Shown: positions 17,378 to 26,560, counted from the first letter of the stretch. The stretch: 64,000 nt of DNA from Hymenobacter metallilatus (GCF_003944705.1 NZ_RWIS01000012.1:62001-126000), one strand, 5' to 3'. The notes: generated by a model from the letters alone, not told the origin. Program-made: numbers and translations.

Positions 17378-20300
17378 TTAGAAGCCGATGTTCAGACCGA
17401 GCGTAATGGTGCGCGGGCGCGGATAAATGTTGTTATCAAGGCCACTGAACACTTCCGGATCAAGGCCTTTGTATTTGGTAATCACAAACAGGTTTTGAGC
17501 TGCCAGTGACAAACGCAGATTAGCCTTGTCGTTGTAGATGTTACCGAAGTTGTAGCCCAGCGTCAGGTTTTCCATGCGCAAGAACGAAGCGTTTTCCACA
17601 TAGTAATCCGAGAAGTACTGTGCGGTCGTGAAGCCCGTCGTGAGGAAGTCACGGTTCAGGTTGCTGATAACCCCGTTGGAGCCACCGGCCGGGAAAAAGG
17701 CCTGCGAACGAACGTTGTTATACACGTAGTTGCCGATGTTGGAGCGCAAAGTGAAGGCTAAGCTAGCCTTGCCGTAGGACAGATTAGAACCGAAACCAAA
17801 GCTTGCCGTAGGAGTCCGGGACTTATACCGATACAAGTCTTTTGAGTCAACAGTTCCGTCGCCGTTACGGTCAACATATACTCCTTCAAGCGGCTTACCA
17901 TCAGTGCCATATACCTGCTGGTACACGTAGTAGCTGAAGGGCGTATAGCCTACCGTGTTGATCTGAACCCGGTTGCCGACCCCGCCGGCAATAGCATCCC
18001 CAGTCAAGTCACCCACGTACTCGGGGTTAGAAGAGTTGCTGAGCTGGGTAATTTTGATGCGGTACGCCGTCATGTTGGCGTTCAGCGTCCAATTAAATTT
18101 CTCCGAGCGGGCCACGTCTACGTTCAGCGAAGCTTCTACCCCCTTGTTCTCCAGTGAGCCGACGTTGGTGGTCAGTACGTTGGACAAGTTGGACAGCGCT
18201 GGCAGAGGTACGGTATTCAGCAGGTCAGTGGTTTTCCGCTGGTACACATCCACGGCACCGTAGAGGCGGCCATCGAGGAAACCGTAGTCCAAACCGGCGT
18301 TAAAGGTTTCCGTCGTTTCCCACTTAATGTTCTCGTCGTAGGCTGCAGCACGTAGCGTATTGGAGAAGTTGCCACCAATCTGGTACTGGGCCGTGTTTTC
18401 GGAGTAAGTGTAGCGAGCCAGGTAGGGGTATAGGTCCCCGATATCCTGCTGACCAGTCTGTCCGTAGCCCAGACGCAGTTTCAACTCGGAAATGGCGGTG
18501 CTGTTTTTCAGGAAATCCTCACCCTTGATCCGCCAGGCTGCCGAAGCCGAAGGGAAGTAACCCCAGCGGTTATCCTCGGAGAAGCGGGAAGAGCCGTCGG
18601 CCCGGAATGTAGCCGTCAGCAGGTACTTGTCGTTGATGTTATAGTTGGCCCGGCCGAAGAACGAAACCAGCACGTAACGCGGGTCCCGGTAGTTCTCATT
18701 ATTCAGCAGCGACGACGCGGCCGTCAGGATAGTGCCATCGGCCAGATTATCCGAGAAAACGTAGTTCTTGTCGCGGAAGCTCTGGTAAGAATGACCTGCT
18801 ATCAGGTTAAAGCGGCCAATGCCCAGCTGACGGTCGTAGGCAAGATAAGCCTCCATCAGCTTGTTGACTTTGTCCTGAGCGTACTGGTTGTTGAGGCCAC
18901 CCCGATAGGTAACGCCATTCACCTGCACCTGCCGGAAATAGTCAGAAGCGGCGTAGTCGGGCACGAATACCGTACCACGGCCTTGCTGCAGGTCGGCACC
19001 CAAGTTCAGGTTAGCCCGCAGACCTTCCAGGAAGGGCAGCTTGTAATCCAGCTGGATGTTACCCAAACCCCGCTTCACGGTGCTCCGGTCGCGGCGCTGG
19101 TTGATGAGGCCCAGCGGGTTCCGAACACCCAGGGTATTTAGCTGACCCGAGCCGTCGGTAGCCAGCACTTCGGTGTAGCCACCGAACGGGCTGTTATTAA
19201 ATACCGGCAGCGTAGGGTTGGCGTTGGCCGCGGAGCCAATGGCACCCTGCCCCGAGAAGTTGTTATCAACCCAGGAGCCCTTCACGTTCACATCCACCTT
19301 CAGGTTGCCGTTCAGCAGTACCGGGGTCAGGCTCAGCGAAGAGGTGTAGCGCTTCAGGTCGTTTTTAAGCAGCAGACCTTCCTGATCCAAGTACCCACCC
19401 GACAGGCGGTACGGAACAGCGCCAATAGAGCCGGTTAAGCTCACGTTGTTATCAGTCGTTTGGGCAGTGCGGTAAATCTCGCGCTGCCAGTCGGTGCTGG
19501 AGTTGCCTAGCAGGGCTTTCTGGCTGGCATTACCGATACCATTTACCACGGCACGGAACTCAGAGCCGTTCAGCACGTCCACGTAGTCACGGGCTTCCGA
19601 CACCGAATTCTGCGAGCTTACGTTTACGCTGAACTTGTCGCCCTGCAGGCCCTTTTTGGTAGTTACCAGAATAACACCGTTCGAGGCACGCGAGCCGTAA
19701 ATTGCCGTCGACGAGGCGTCTTTCAGCACGGTTACACTCTCAATATCGTTGGGGTTAATCAACGAGAGCGGGTTGGAGGTACCCGACAGGCCCCGGTTAT
19801 CTACCGGCACCCCGTCGATAACCACCAGCGGGTCGTTAGAGGCGTTCAGCGAAGCACCACCCCGGATACGGATATTGGAGCCAGCGCCAGGAGCACCACT
19901 ATTGGTGGTAATCTGCAGGCCCGCCACCTTGCCCTGCACCAGCTGCTCGGGGTTGGTAATCTGGCCCTGTACGAATTGCTTGGTTGATACCTGCTCCACG
20001 GCGCCGGTTACATCCTGCTTGCGCTGGGTACCGTAGCCGATAACCACGGCCTCGTTCAGCAGCGTGGTGTTTTCCGACAGGGTGAGGTTACTTACGGCCG
20101 TGTTCTGGCCGGCCGTTACCGAAATGCTCTGGCGCTGCGTGGTGTAGCCCACAAACGACATAACCAGGGTGTGCGGTCCGGAAGGAACATTCTGAATAGA
20201 GAAGGAACCATCGGAATTAGTGGAGCCACCCAGGTTGGTGCCCTCAATAATAACGGTTACGCCAGGCATGCCTTCGCCTTTCTCGTCCAGCACGCGGCCG

Positions 20301-20395
20301 CTTACCGTTCCAATTCCCTGCGCGTATGCGCTGCTCACGCTTACACCTGCGCAGAGAAGGGGCAGCGCCAGTTTCGCTAGATAGGGGTGTTTCAT
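17378..20395 (-). CDS. susC: SusC/RagA-family TonB-dependent outer-membrane transporter
   Basis: I placed the start at 20395 (MKHPYLAKLALPLLCAG) because it gives a proper signal peptide; the open frame extends 24 codons further up. The 1005-residue product has a carboxypeptidase-like N-terminal domain (GTVSGRVLDEKGEGMPGV), a plug domain with IRIRGGASLNASNDPLVVIDG and SIDVLKDAS-like ESVTVLKDASSTAIYGSRASNGV, then a beta-barrel ending in Phe (ITLGLNIGF), as expected for outer-membrane insertion. With SusD it imports malto-oligosaccharides using TonB energy. Starch as substrate is inferred from the neighbouring GH13 and SusE genes. Confidence 0.96.
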   Translation of the reverse strand: MKHPYLAKLALPLLCAGVSVSSAYAQGIGTVSGRVLDEKGEGMPGVTVIIEGTNLGGSTNSDGSFSIQNVPSGPHTLVMSFVGYTTQRQSISVTAGQNTAVSNLTLSENTTLLNEAVVIGYGTQRKQDVTGAVEQVSTKQFVQGQITNPEQLVQGKVAGLQITTNSGAPGAGSNIRIRGGASLNASNDPLVVIDGVPVDNRGLSGTSNPLSLINPNDIESVTVLKDASSTAIYGSRASNGVILVTTKKGLQGDKFSVNVSSQNSVSEARDYVDVLNGSEFRAVVNGIGNASQKALLGNSSTDWQREIYRTAQTTDNNVSLTGSIGAVPYRLSGGYLDQEGLLLKNDLKRYTSSLSLTPVLLNGNLKVDVNVKGSWVDNNFSGQGAIGSAANANPTLPVFNNSPFGGYTEVLATDGSGQLNTLGVRNPLGLINQRRDRSTVKRGLGNIQLDYKLPFLEGLRANLNLGADLQQGRGTVFVPDYAASDYFRQVQVNGVTYRGGLNNQYAQDKVNKLMEAYLAYDRQLGIGRFNLIAGHSYQSFRDKNYVFSDNLADGTILTAASSLLNNENYRDPRYVLVSFFGRANYNINDKYLLTATFRADGSSRFSEDNRWGYFPSASAAWRIKGEDFLKNSTAISELKLRLGYGQTGQQDIGDLYPYLARYTYSENTAQYQIGGNFSNTLRAAAYDENIKWETTETFNAGLDYGFLDGRLYGAVDVYQRKTTDLLNTVPLPALSNLSNVLTTNVGSLENKGVEASLNVDVARSEKFNWTLNANMTAYRIKITQLSNSSNPEYVGDLTGDAIAGGVGNRVQINTVGYTPFSYYVYQQVYGTDGKPLEGVYVDRNGDGTVDSKDLYRYKSRTPTASFGFGSNLSYGKASLAFTLRSNIGNYVYNNVRSQAFFPAGGSNGVISNLNRDFLTTGFTTAQYFSDYYVENASFLRMENLTLGYNFGNIYNDKANLRLSLAAQNLFVITKYKGLDPEVFSGLDNNIYPRPRTITLGLNIGF

Positions 20396-21341
20396 TGAAA
20401 AAGAGTTAGGGGGTTGAAATGGATTTTTCCGGACAAACCGGAGTGGGAATTCAGTGGTCCTAAGCAACGGGAAACAAGCAACGTGCTGGGTGAGTAACCC
20501 ATTCTACACTACCAGCCTCAGCCGAGTTCAACATCACCAAATCATGAAGAAACACCGCAAGTTAAAGGGTTCGGTTGTACAAATACAATGGATAGAAACC
20601 CCGAAGTCGGTTTCGTTATAATTGGACTTTGCGACGGAAGGGTGGAAGCAGGACGAAGTAAGGTTCGTTTTGCGCCCCCTGACCACCTCGAAATGCGCTG
20701 CCAGAGAGTACAGGTAGAGGGGTATATTAGTACCTGAGGTTGTAAACGGGCACTTCCGGGTGGTTGCAAAAAGGGGCGCCTGAATTGATAATTGGTAATG
20801 CTATATTGATAGGTTAGGGCGTGCTTCCCTCGGTTGTTATATGTATTTCGGTAAATCTGCAGTTTCCGGTAAAGCTGATGCAATTGATAGTGTGTTGATG
20901 TGGTAGGAGCCGAAATGAAGTAAATCAGGCTGTTTTTGGAGGGGTTAGAATCAGTTGACAGTAGGATAAGGATTAAGGAGCCATGCAAATACAACAACAG
21001 CTGGCATCAATAAAGTATCGGGAATAGTGGAAGCAAATGGTCAATGGGGTGTGTGTCTTTTTGTATATATTTTAGGGATAAGTTACCATCGTTGAGCGGC
21101 TCGGCAACGTGCTGGGAGGTGGGGTAAAAAAGTTCCTGCTGGCTGCATTCTGTGAGGGCTTACTTACCTCCTCGTAGGCAAAACCGCTCTTCCTTTTTTC
21201 TGAATTTTCCCGGAAAAATACAGGTTGACTTTATCCGATAATCGGACCCGCGGCTCCAGAGCGCGGGCAAATGCCAACCGACGGCAGTACACTACCCAAA
21301 ATGTTGGTAGCTTGCTGTATTCTTTCCTCCTGGTGTTCTTT
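20396..21341. promoter_or_regulatory. Long divergent promoter region between susC and the esterase gene
   Basis: About 950 bp without a convincing gene; it is AT-richer than the surroundings. On the esterase side it holds TGTATATATTTTAGG near 21065 (weakly promoter-like), the exact palindrome TCCGATAATCGGA at 21234-21246, and a GC-rich hairpin CCCGCG...CGCGGG at about 21248-21267 in the probable 5' UTR. A 151-codon frame on the minus strand (20542-20997) was rejected. I see no perfect TAnnTTTG upstream of susC. Confidence 0.5.
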
Positions 21342-22763
21342 ATGAAATGCGTATTGCTCGGCTGCATGGCGGCCCTGATGTGTGCCAACGTGCAGGCACA
21401 AACCACCTTCCGTCTGACAGCTGTGCCGGCTGCTACCCCGGCCGTGGCCACCTTGTATATGGCCGGCTCGTTCAACAACTGGAACCCCGGCAATGCCCCA
21501 CATGCGCTTACCAAAGCAGCCGATGGCAGCTACCAGCTCACGTTGCCGGCTTCCGTGACTGGTACGGTAGAATTTAAGTTTACCCGGGGCTCCTGGGCAA
21601 CAGTAGAGTCGGACGCTCAGAATAACGACATCAGCAACCGGAGCTATACTATTGGCAGCGGTCCGGCCACAGTAAACCTGCAGGTGCTGAACTGGAAAGA
21701 CCTAGGTGGGGGTGGAAATACCTGCCAGAGCACGGCTCTACAGCCCAACGTGAGTATTATGAGCACGGCCTTTCAGATGCCGCAGCTGGGGCGTACGCGC
21801 CGCATCTGGGTGTATTTGCCCAACGACTACGCTACGGCTCCGGCCAAGCGCTACCCGGTACTGTATATGCACGATGGGCAGAACGTGTTTGACGCCTGCA
21901 CCAGCTTTTCGGGCGAGTGGGGCGTGGATGAAACCCTGAGCCAGCTGCAACAGCAGGGGCTGGATGCCACCGGCTCCATTGTGGTGGCCGTGGACAACGG
22001 CGGCAGTGAGCGGCTGAATGAACTCTCGCCCTGGAACAATCCCCAGTACGGGGGTGGGCAGGGCGACCAGTACGTGGACTTTATGGTGCAGACGCTCAAG
22101 CCCTACATCGACCAGACTTACCGCACCCTCACCGGGCGGGAGTTTACTGGTATTGCGGGCAGCAGCATGGGCGGGCTCATTTCAACCTACGCAGCCCTGA
22201 AATATCCGCAGGTATACAGCAAAGTGGGGGTATTTTCACCAGCCTACTGGTTTGCCCAGCAGCCGCTGTTTCAGTACGTGCGGCAGCACCCGGCCAACCC
22301 GGCCACCCGGTTTTACTTCGTGAGCGGCACCCAGGAAAGCCAATCCATGGTGCCCCTCATGCAGGCCATGCGCGACTCGCTGGCCCGGGGCGGGGTACCG
22401 GCGGCCAACCTGAGCCTGAGCACCCCCACCGACGGGCAGCACGCCGAGTGGTTCTGGAAGCGGGAATTTTCGGCCGCGTACCAGTGGCTGAGCCGGCCGG
22501 CCGTACCCACCGGCACCCGCAAAGCCGTAGAGCTGGCGTTCAGCGCCTACCCCAACCCGGCCAAAGACCGGCTGACCCTGCAGCTGCCCTCCGATGCCCG
22601 CGACGCCCGCGTGGAAGTGCTGGACCAGAGTGGCCGGGTAGTACTAAAGGAAAAGCTGAAAGCCGGCGGTTTCCTGAACGTAGGGGGCTTAGCCAAGGGC
22701 CTGTACCAGCTGCGGGTGACTACCGGCAAGCAGCAGGGTACGCAGGCCTTCATCAAGGAATAG
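21342..22763 (+). CDS. T9SS-secreted Esterase_D-type hydrolase with N-terminal starch-binding-like module
   Basis: The frame is open from 21225, but the ATG at 21342 starts a good signal peptide (MKCVLLGCMAALMCANVQA), giving 473 residues. Residues about 20-115 are an early-set/CBM-like module (LYMAGSFNNWNPG...VEFKFTRGSW), the same fold signature as in the amylase and SusE. The alpha/beta hydrolase domain has YPVLYMHDGQNVFD and the nucleophile elbow GSSMGG (about 262), with a His in DGQHAEWFW, as in PF00756 esterases. The C-terminus (FSAYPNPAKDRLTL...KGLYQLRVTTGK) is a type A T9SS domain. It is divergent from susC, so it probably belongs to the starch locus and may remove acyl groups. Confidence 0.88.
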   Translation: MKCVLLGCMAALMCANVQAQTTFRLTAVPAATPAVATLYMAGSFNNWNPGNAPHALTKAADGSYQLTLPASVTGTVEFKFTRGSWATVESDAQNNDISNRSYTIGSGPATVNLQVLNWKDLGGGGNTCQSTALQPNVSIMSTAFQMPQLGRTRRIWVYLPNDYATAPAKRYPVLYMHDGQNVFDACTSFSGEWGVDETLSQLQQQGLDATGSIVVAVDNGGSERLNELSPWNNPQYGGGQGDQYVDFMVQTLKPYIDQTYRTLTGREFTGIAGSSMGGLISTYAALKYPQVYSKVGVFSPAYWFAQQPLFQYVRQHPANPATRFYFVSGTQESQSMVPLMQAMRDSLARGGVPAANLSLSTPTDGQHAEWFWKREFSAAYQWLSRPAVPTGTRKAVELAFSAYPNPAKDRLTLQLPSDARDARVEVLDQSGRVVLKEKLKAGGFLNVGGLAKGLYQLRVTTGKQQGTQAFIKE

Positions 22764-22800
22764 CCAGGCCAAGCGGCTGATAAAAAATTTGGGGCTTTTC

Positions 22801-22830
22801 TTGCGCCCTACCGAACCCGGTGTACATTTG
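22801..22830 (+). promoter_or_regulatory. Promoter of the trp leader/trpE transcript
   Basis: TTG (22801-22803) and TACATTTG (22823-22830) are separated by 19 bp and match the Bacteroidota -33/-7 consensus (TTG, TAnnTTTG). Transcription would start near 22835, about 27 nt before the leader peptide ATG. Confidence 0.75.
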
Positions 22831-22861
22831 CACCGTTCAACGCCCAATTTCTTTTCTGGCA

Positions 22862-22939
22862 ATGACTGTTTCGATGAACCTGCAAGCGTGGTGGTGGCCC
22901 TACGGAAACTCCGGACGGGACAGCCTGTGCGTGCAGTAA
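22862..22939 (+). CDS. trpL: Trp operon leader peptide (three consecutive Trp codons)
   Basis: A 25-codon ORF encodes MTVSMNLQAWWWPYGN followed by SGRDSLCVQ and a TAA. Codons 10-12 (22889-22897) are TGG TGG TGG, followed by Pro and Tyr. It begins about 27 nt after the predicted transcription start, and its stop lies 34 nt before an intrinsic terminator that precedes trpE. This is the classic arrangement for attenuation: a ribosome stalled at the Trp codons when charged tRNA-Trp is scarce would prevent the terminator from forming. The peptide itself is not expected to have another function. Confidence 0.88.
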   Translation: MTVSMNLQAWWWPYGNSGRDSLCVQ

Positions 22940-22973
22940 GGTCATCTGATTAACCTTTCTTCGCAACGACGCA

Positions 22974-23002
22974 AAAGCCCGGCCGCCCGCCGGGCTTTTT
23001 TT
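22974..23002 (+). terminator. Trp attenuator terminator
   Basis: AGCCCGGC (22976-22983), a 5-nt loop and GCCGGGCT (22989-22996) are followed by a run of T. It lies between the trpL stop codon and the trpE start at 23044. A competing antiterminator was not obvious by eye; short complements (TGCGT near 22927 with ACGCA near 22970) could form an alternative structure next to the terminator. Confidence 0.85.
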
Positions 23003-23043
23003 ATGGCCCGGCGCTGGCTTTCACCTCCACAACCAGCTGCCTT

Positions 23044-24459
23044 ATGCAAACCTTTCAGCTTTCTACCCGCCATCTGCGCGTTCTGGCCGATACCGTGACG
23101 CCCGTGGGCCTCTACCTGCGCCTGCGCGACCGGTACCCCAACTGTCTGCTGCTGGAAAGCTCCGACTACCACGGGCAGCAGAATGCTTTCAGCTACCTGG
23201 CGTTTGATCCGCTGGCCCGCTTCGAGCTGCGCGGGCGGGACCTGACCCTTACGCTACCCGACGATACCACTCACGAGGAGCAGCTGGACAGCCCCCGGCA
23301 GGCCCTGGAGCGGCTGCAGGAGTTTGCCGCCAGCTTCCAGACCGAGGACACCGGCCACGAGTTTATCACGGGCGGTTTGTTCGGGTACCTGGGCTATGAG
23401 GCCGTGCAGGCTTTTGAGGACCTCACGCTGAACCCGGCCAAACAGCCGGTGGGGGAGGTGCCGGATATGCTGTACTGCACCTACCGCTACGTTATTGCCA
23501 TCAACCATTTCCGTAACGAGCTGTACGTATTTGAGCACACGCTGGCCGGCGAGGCAGTGGATGAAAGCGGCCTGACGCGGCTGGTAAACCTGATCCGTAA
23601 CCCCTCGCTGCCTGATTTTAAGTTCCGGACGGTGGGGGAGGAGCGCACCAACCAAACCGACGAGGAGTTTCTGCGGGTGCTGGCCCAGGGGCAGGAGCAC
23701 TGCCGGCGCGGCAACGTATTTCAGATTGTGCTTTCCCGCCGCTTCCAGCAGGGGTTTTCGGGCGACGAGTTTAATGTGTACCGCGCCCTGCGCTCCATCA
23801 ACCCCTCGCCGTATCTGTTCTACTTCGATTACGGCTCATTCAAGATTTTCGGCTCCTCGCCCGAAACGCAGCTGCTCATCAAAAACCGTCAGGCCAGCCT
23901 GTACCCCATTGCCGGCACGTTCCGGCGCACCGGCCACGATGCCGAGGATGCCGCCCTGGCCCAGAAGCTGGCCGACGACCCCAAGGAAAACGCCGAGCAC
24001 GTAATGCTGGTAGATCTGGCCCGCAACGACCTGGCCCGGCACGGCGACCAGGTGGAGGTGAAGGTATTCCGCGAAATCCAGTACTACTCCCATGTCATTC
24101 ATCTGGTGAGCGAGGTGACGGCCCGCCTCACGCCCACGGCCAGTCCCTTGCAGGTGGTGGCCGATACCTTCCCGGCCGGAACGCTTTCGGGGGCGCCCAA
24201 GCACCGCGCCATGCAGCTGATTGATGAGCTGGAACCTACGGCCCGGGGCTACTACGGCGGCGCCATTGGCTACCTGGGCTTCAACGGCGACTTTAACCAC
24301 GCCATCATGATTCGCTCGTTCCTGAGCACGGCCGGGCAGCTGTACTTCCAGGCCGGGGCCGGCGTAGTAGCCGCCTCCGATATCCACTCCGAACTCAACG
24401 AAGTACACCACAAGCTGGCGGCCCTGCGCAAAGCCCTGCAGGAAGCGGAACAAGTGTAG
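23044..24459 (+). CDS. trpE: Anthranilate synthase component I
   Basis: The 471-residue enzyme converts chorismate and ammonia (from TrpG) to anthranilate, the first committed step to tryptophan. The N-terminal domain carries LLLESSDYHGQQNAFSYL, whose ESSD resembles the feedback Trp-binding LLES motif of TrpE. The chorismate-binding domain (about 210-465) has GNVFQIVLSRRF, NPSPYLFYFDYG, PIAGTFRRTG, ENAEHVMLVDLARND and FPAGTLSGAPKHRAMQLID, all hallmark motifs. Expression is likely set by the leader peptide and terminator just upstream. It is the first gene of the trp cluster, and trpG follows after a 141-bp repeat-filled gap. Confidence 0.97.
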   Translation: MQTFQLSTRHLRVLADTVTPVGLYLRLRDRYPNCLLLESSDYHGQQNAFSYLAFDPLARFELRGRDLTLTLPDDTTHEEQLDSPRQALERLQEFAASFQTEDTGHEFITGGLFGYLGYEAVQAFEDLTLNPAKQPVGEVPDMLYCTYRYVIAINHFRNELYVFEHTLAGEAVDESGLTRLVNLIRNPSLPDFKFRTVGEERTNQTDEEFLRVLAQGQEHCRRGNVFQIVLSRRFQQGFSGDEFNVYRALRSINPSPYLFYFDYGSFKIFGSSPETQLLIKNRQASLYPIAGTFRRTGHDAEDAALAQKLADDPKENAEHVMLVDLARNDLARHGDQVEVKVFREIQYYSHVIHLVSEVTARLTPTASPLQVVADTFPAGTLSGAPKHRAMQLIDELEPTARGYYGGAIGYLGFNGDFNHAIMIRSFLSTAGQLYFQAGAGVVAASDIHSELNEVHHKLAALRKALQEAEQV

Positions 24460-24465
24460 AGAAGG

Positions 24466-24598
24466 TACTGGTTGGTAGTTGTTAGTTGCTGGTTGATAGT
24501 GTCGTCCTGACAACCAGCAACGAACAACCAACAACCAGCAACTAGCAACCAACAACTACCAACCAACAACTACCAACCAGCAACCAACAATTGCCATC
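24466..24598. repeat. Degenerate heptanucleotide array (CAACNAN) forming a hairpin
   Basis: From 24520 onward the sequence reads as about twelve consecutive 7-nt units: CAACCAG, CAACGAA, CAACCAA, CAACCAG, CAACTAG, CAACCAA, CAACTAC and so on to CAATTGC. The left part (about 24468-24500) holds four units in inverted orientation, so the RNA can fold back. It fills the trpE-trpG gap. Similar units occur inside topB (about 53945-53980) and just before trpC (about 26522-26550). Confidence 0.85.
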
Positions 24599-24600
24599 CA

Positions 24601-25191
24601 ATGAATATTCTGGTTCTTGACAATTACGACTCCTTTACTTACAACCTCGTGCAGGTGCTGCGGGAGCTGGGGCACACCGACAATGTTACTGTAATCCGGA
24701 ACGATAAGCTGGCGCTGGAAGAGGTAGCGGCCTATGACGCGGTGCTACTTTCCCCCGGCCCTGGACTGCCTGCCGAAGCAGGCCTGATGCCAGAAATTAT
24801 CCGGCATTTTGCATCCAGTAAGCGTATACTGGGCGTATGTCTGGGTCACCAGGGGCTGGCCGAGAGTTTCGGGGGGGAGCTGTACAACCTGCCCGATGTG
24901 CTGCACGGGCTGGCCACGGAAGCCCACGTAGTAGCTGCCGATAAGCTGTTTGAGGGGTTGCCGGATACGTTTCGGGTAGGACGCTACCACTCCTGGAGTG
25001 TACGGCCCGAGTCGGTACCGGCCGCGGTAGAAGTAACTGCCGTAGATGATAACGGACAGGTACTGGCCTTCCGGCATCGGGAATACGATGTGCGGGGAGT
25101 GCAGTTTCATCCGGAATCTATTCTGACGGAACACGGCCACCGGATGCTGCAGAACTGGCTGAGCGACCCCACCCCAACCCGCACCGCTTGA
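24601..25191 (+). CDS. trpG: Anthranilate synthase component II (glutamine amidotransferase)
   Basis: The 196-residue class I glutamine amidotransferase starts MNILVLDNYDSFTYNLVQ, the standard opening of TrpG/PabA. The oxyanion segment is LLSPGPGLPAEAG, the nucleophile Cys is in GVCLGHQGLAE (about residue 80), and the His/Glu pair is in VQFHPESILTEHG. It supplies ammonia to TrpE. As in many bacteria it might also serve PabB for folate synthesis, since no separate pabA is in view. The start at 24601 follows the heptad array directly, and there is no recognisable Shine-Dalgarno. Confidence 0.97.
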   Translation: MNILVLDNYDSFTYNLVQVLRELGHTDNVTVIRNDKLALEEVAAYDAVLLSPGPGLPAEAGLMPEIIRHFASSKRILGVCLGHQGLAESFGGELYNLPDVLHGLATEAHVVAADKLFEGLPDTFRVGRYHSWSVRPESVPAAVEVTAVDDNGQVLAFRHREYDVRGVQFHPESILTEHGHRMLQNWLSDPTPTRTA

Positions 25192-25373
25192 TGCGCGGAA
25201 TCCAAAAGAGAGGGGCTTAGGATAGCACCACAACGACACACATTCCTCATTTACCTGCTTGACCTCACCGGCTCTCTACAACCTGATTCGTTGTGAAAGT
25301 AACTTAAGCCCACCCCGCTTGATGCGCGGCATCTTTTGGGTTGGGGTGGGGGTGGGGTCAATCGTCTGTAATC
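25192..25373. repeat. trpG-trpD spacer with duplicated CGCTTGATGCGCGG and G/C-rich inverted repeats
   Basis: CCGCTTGATGCGCGG occurs twice (25185-25199, overlapping the end of trpG, and 25316-25330). CCACCCCAACCC at the end of trpG is complementary to GGGTTGGGGTGG near 25338-25349, so the spacer can fold into a long stem. No gene is present. Confidence 0.55.
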
Positions 25374-26366
25374 GTGAAACAGATTTTAAATCAATTGTTT
25401 GAGCAGCAGCTGTTAACCCACGCCGAGGCCCGGGAAGCCATGCTGCGCATCGGGCAAGGTGAAGCCAATGCCGCCGAAATGGCCGCTTTCATGAGTGTGT
25501 ACCGGATGCGGCCGATATCGGTGCCGGAACTGGCCGGCTTCCGCGAGGCGCTGCTGAGCCTGAGCCGCAACCCCGGGCTGGGCACGCACGACACCGTAGA
25601 TATTGTGGGTACCGGCGGCGACGGCAAAGACACGCTCAATATCAGTACGCTGGCGTGCTTTGTGGTGGCTGGGGCCGGGTATAAAGTAACCAAGCACGGC
25701 AATATCGGCGTGTCGTCGGTGTGCGGCTCCTCGGATGTGCTGGCGCAGTTGGGCGTGGAGTTTGGAGTGGGCAACGATGTGCTGCAGCGGCAGCTGGAGC
25801 GAGCCGGTATCTGCTTTTTGCACGCGCCGGCCTTCCACCCGGCTATGCGCCACGCCGGACCGGTGCGTCGGGAGTTGGGCGTGCGTACTTTCTTCAACAT
25901 TTTGGGGCCGCTTGTCAACCCGGCCCGCCCCAACTTTCAGGTAGCGGGCACTTTCAGTCTGGAGCTGCTGCGCCTTTACCACTATCTGCTCCAGCAGACT
26001 ACCATGCGCTACACCGTGGTACACGCCCTGGATGGGTACGACGAGTTGTCGCTGACGGCCGCTGCCAAGCTGGCCAACCAGGCCGGAGAGCGGGTGGTAG
26101 CAGCCTCCGATTTGGGCCTGACCGCCACCCGCCCCGAAGAGTTGGCCGGGGGCCGTACCCCCCAGGAGTCGGCGCAGCTGTTTGTGGCAGTACTGGAAGG
26201 CCACGCCACCCGGGCCCAGCGCGACGTGGTAACGGCCAATGCCGCCCTGGCCATCAACTGCCTGGAACCCACCTTCACTTTTGCCGACAGTCTGGCTGCC
26301 GCCCGCGAGTCGCTCGATTCCGGCCGGGCCCGGCGGGCGCTACAGGAACTGGTGGCCGCCATCTGA
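25374..26366 (+). CDS. trpD: Anthranilate phosphoribosyltransferase
   Basis: A GTG at 25374 gives VKQILNQLFEQQLLTHAEA, which matches the usual N-terminus; the frame is open upstream through a G-rich repeat that is unlikely to be coding. The 330-residue enzyme joins anthranilate to PRPP. It has the PRPP-binding motif VGTGGDGKDTLNIST (near residue 79), KHGNIGVSS, and the anthranilate-site FHPAMRHAGPVRRELG and NILGPLVNP. It is cytoplasmic and normally a dimer. The gene lies 182 bp after trpG, within the same transcription direction. Confidence 0.96.
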   Translation: MKQILNQLFEQQLLTHAEAREAMLRIGQGEANAAEMAAFMSVYRMRPISVPELAGFREALLSLSRNPGLGTHDTVDIVGTGGDGKDTLNISTLACFVVAGAGYKVTKHGNIGVSSVCGSSDVLAQLGVEFGVGNDVLQRQLERAGICFLHAPAFHPAMRHAGPVRRELGVRTFFNILGPLVNPARPNFQVAGTFSLELLRLYHYLLQQTTMRYTVVHALDGYDELSLTAAAKLANQAGERVVAASDLGLTATRPEELAGGRTPQESAQLFVAVLEGHATRAQRDVVTANAALAINCLEPTFTFADSLAAARESLDSGRARRALQELVAAI

Positions 26367-26384
26367 AGTCAGTAAACAACGAGT

Positions 26385-26555
26385 CCTGTCGTCCTGAGCA
26401 TTCCGCGAATCAAGCGGCGACAAAGGGCTTTATAACAATCAGAACGACCCTTGTTGCTACGCTTCGTGCGGACTGCATCTGGTCCTTCGCTCCGCTCAGG
26501 ATGACATACGATTTTCAAAACAGCTACTAGCCAATAACCAGTAGCTAACAGCTCA
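26385..26555. repeat. trpD-trpC spacer: GTCCTGAGC...GCTCAGGATGAC palindrome plus heptads
   Basis: The left arm GTCGTCCTGAGC (about 26389-26400) and the right arm CGCTCCGCTCAGGATGAC (about 26487-26504) belong to the GTCATCCTGAGC family seen at 60650 and 62582. Inside, AGGGCTTTATAAC and GACCCTTGTTGC are less well paired. From about 26522 to 26550, four 7-nt units (CTACTAG, CCAATAA, CCAGTAG, CTAACAG) precede trpC. Confidence 0.6.
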
Positions 26556-26560
26556 AAAAA

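Noticed and set aside
20542..20997. 151-codon frame on the minus strand upstream of susC
   Set aside because: Low-complexity, Tyr/Ser/Pro/Gln-rich composition, no signal peptide or motif, in an AT-richer regulatory gap; no reason to think it is translated.
24466..24598. Heptad array as a CRISPR or a coding repeat
   Set aside because: Units are 7 nt with no spacers, and the region has stop codons; it is a simple tandem repeat.
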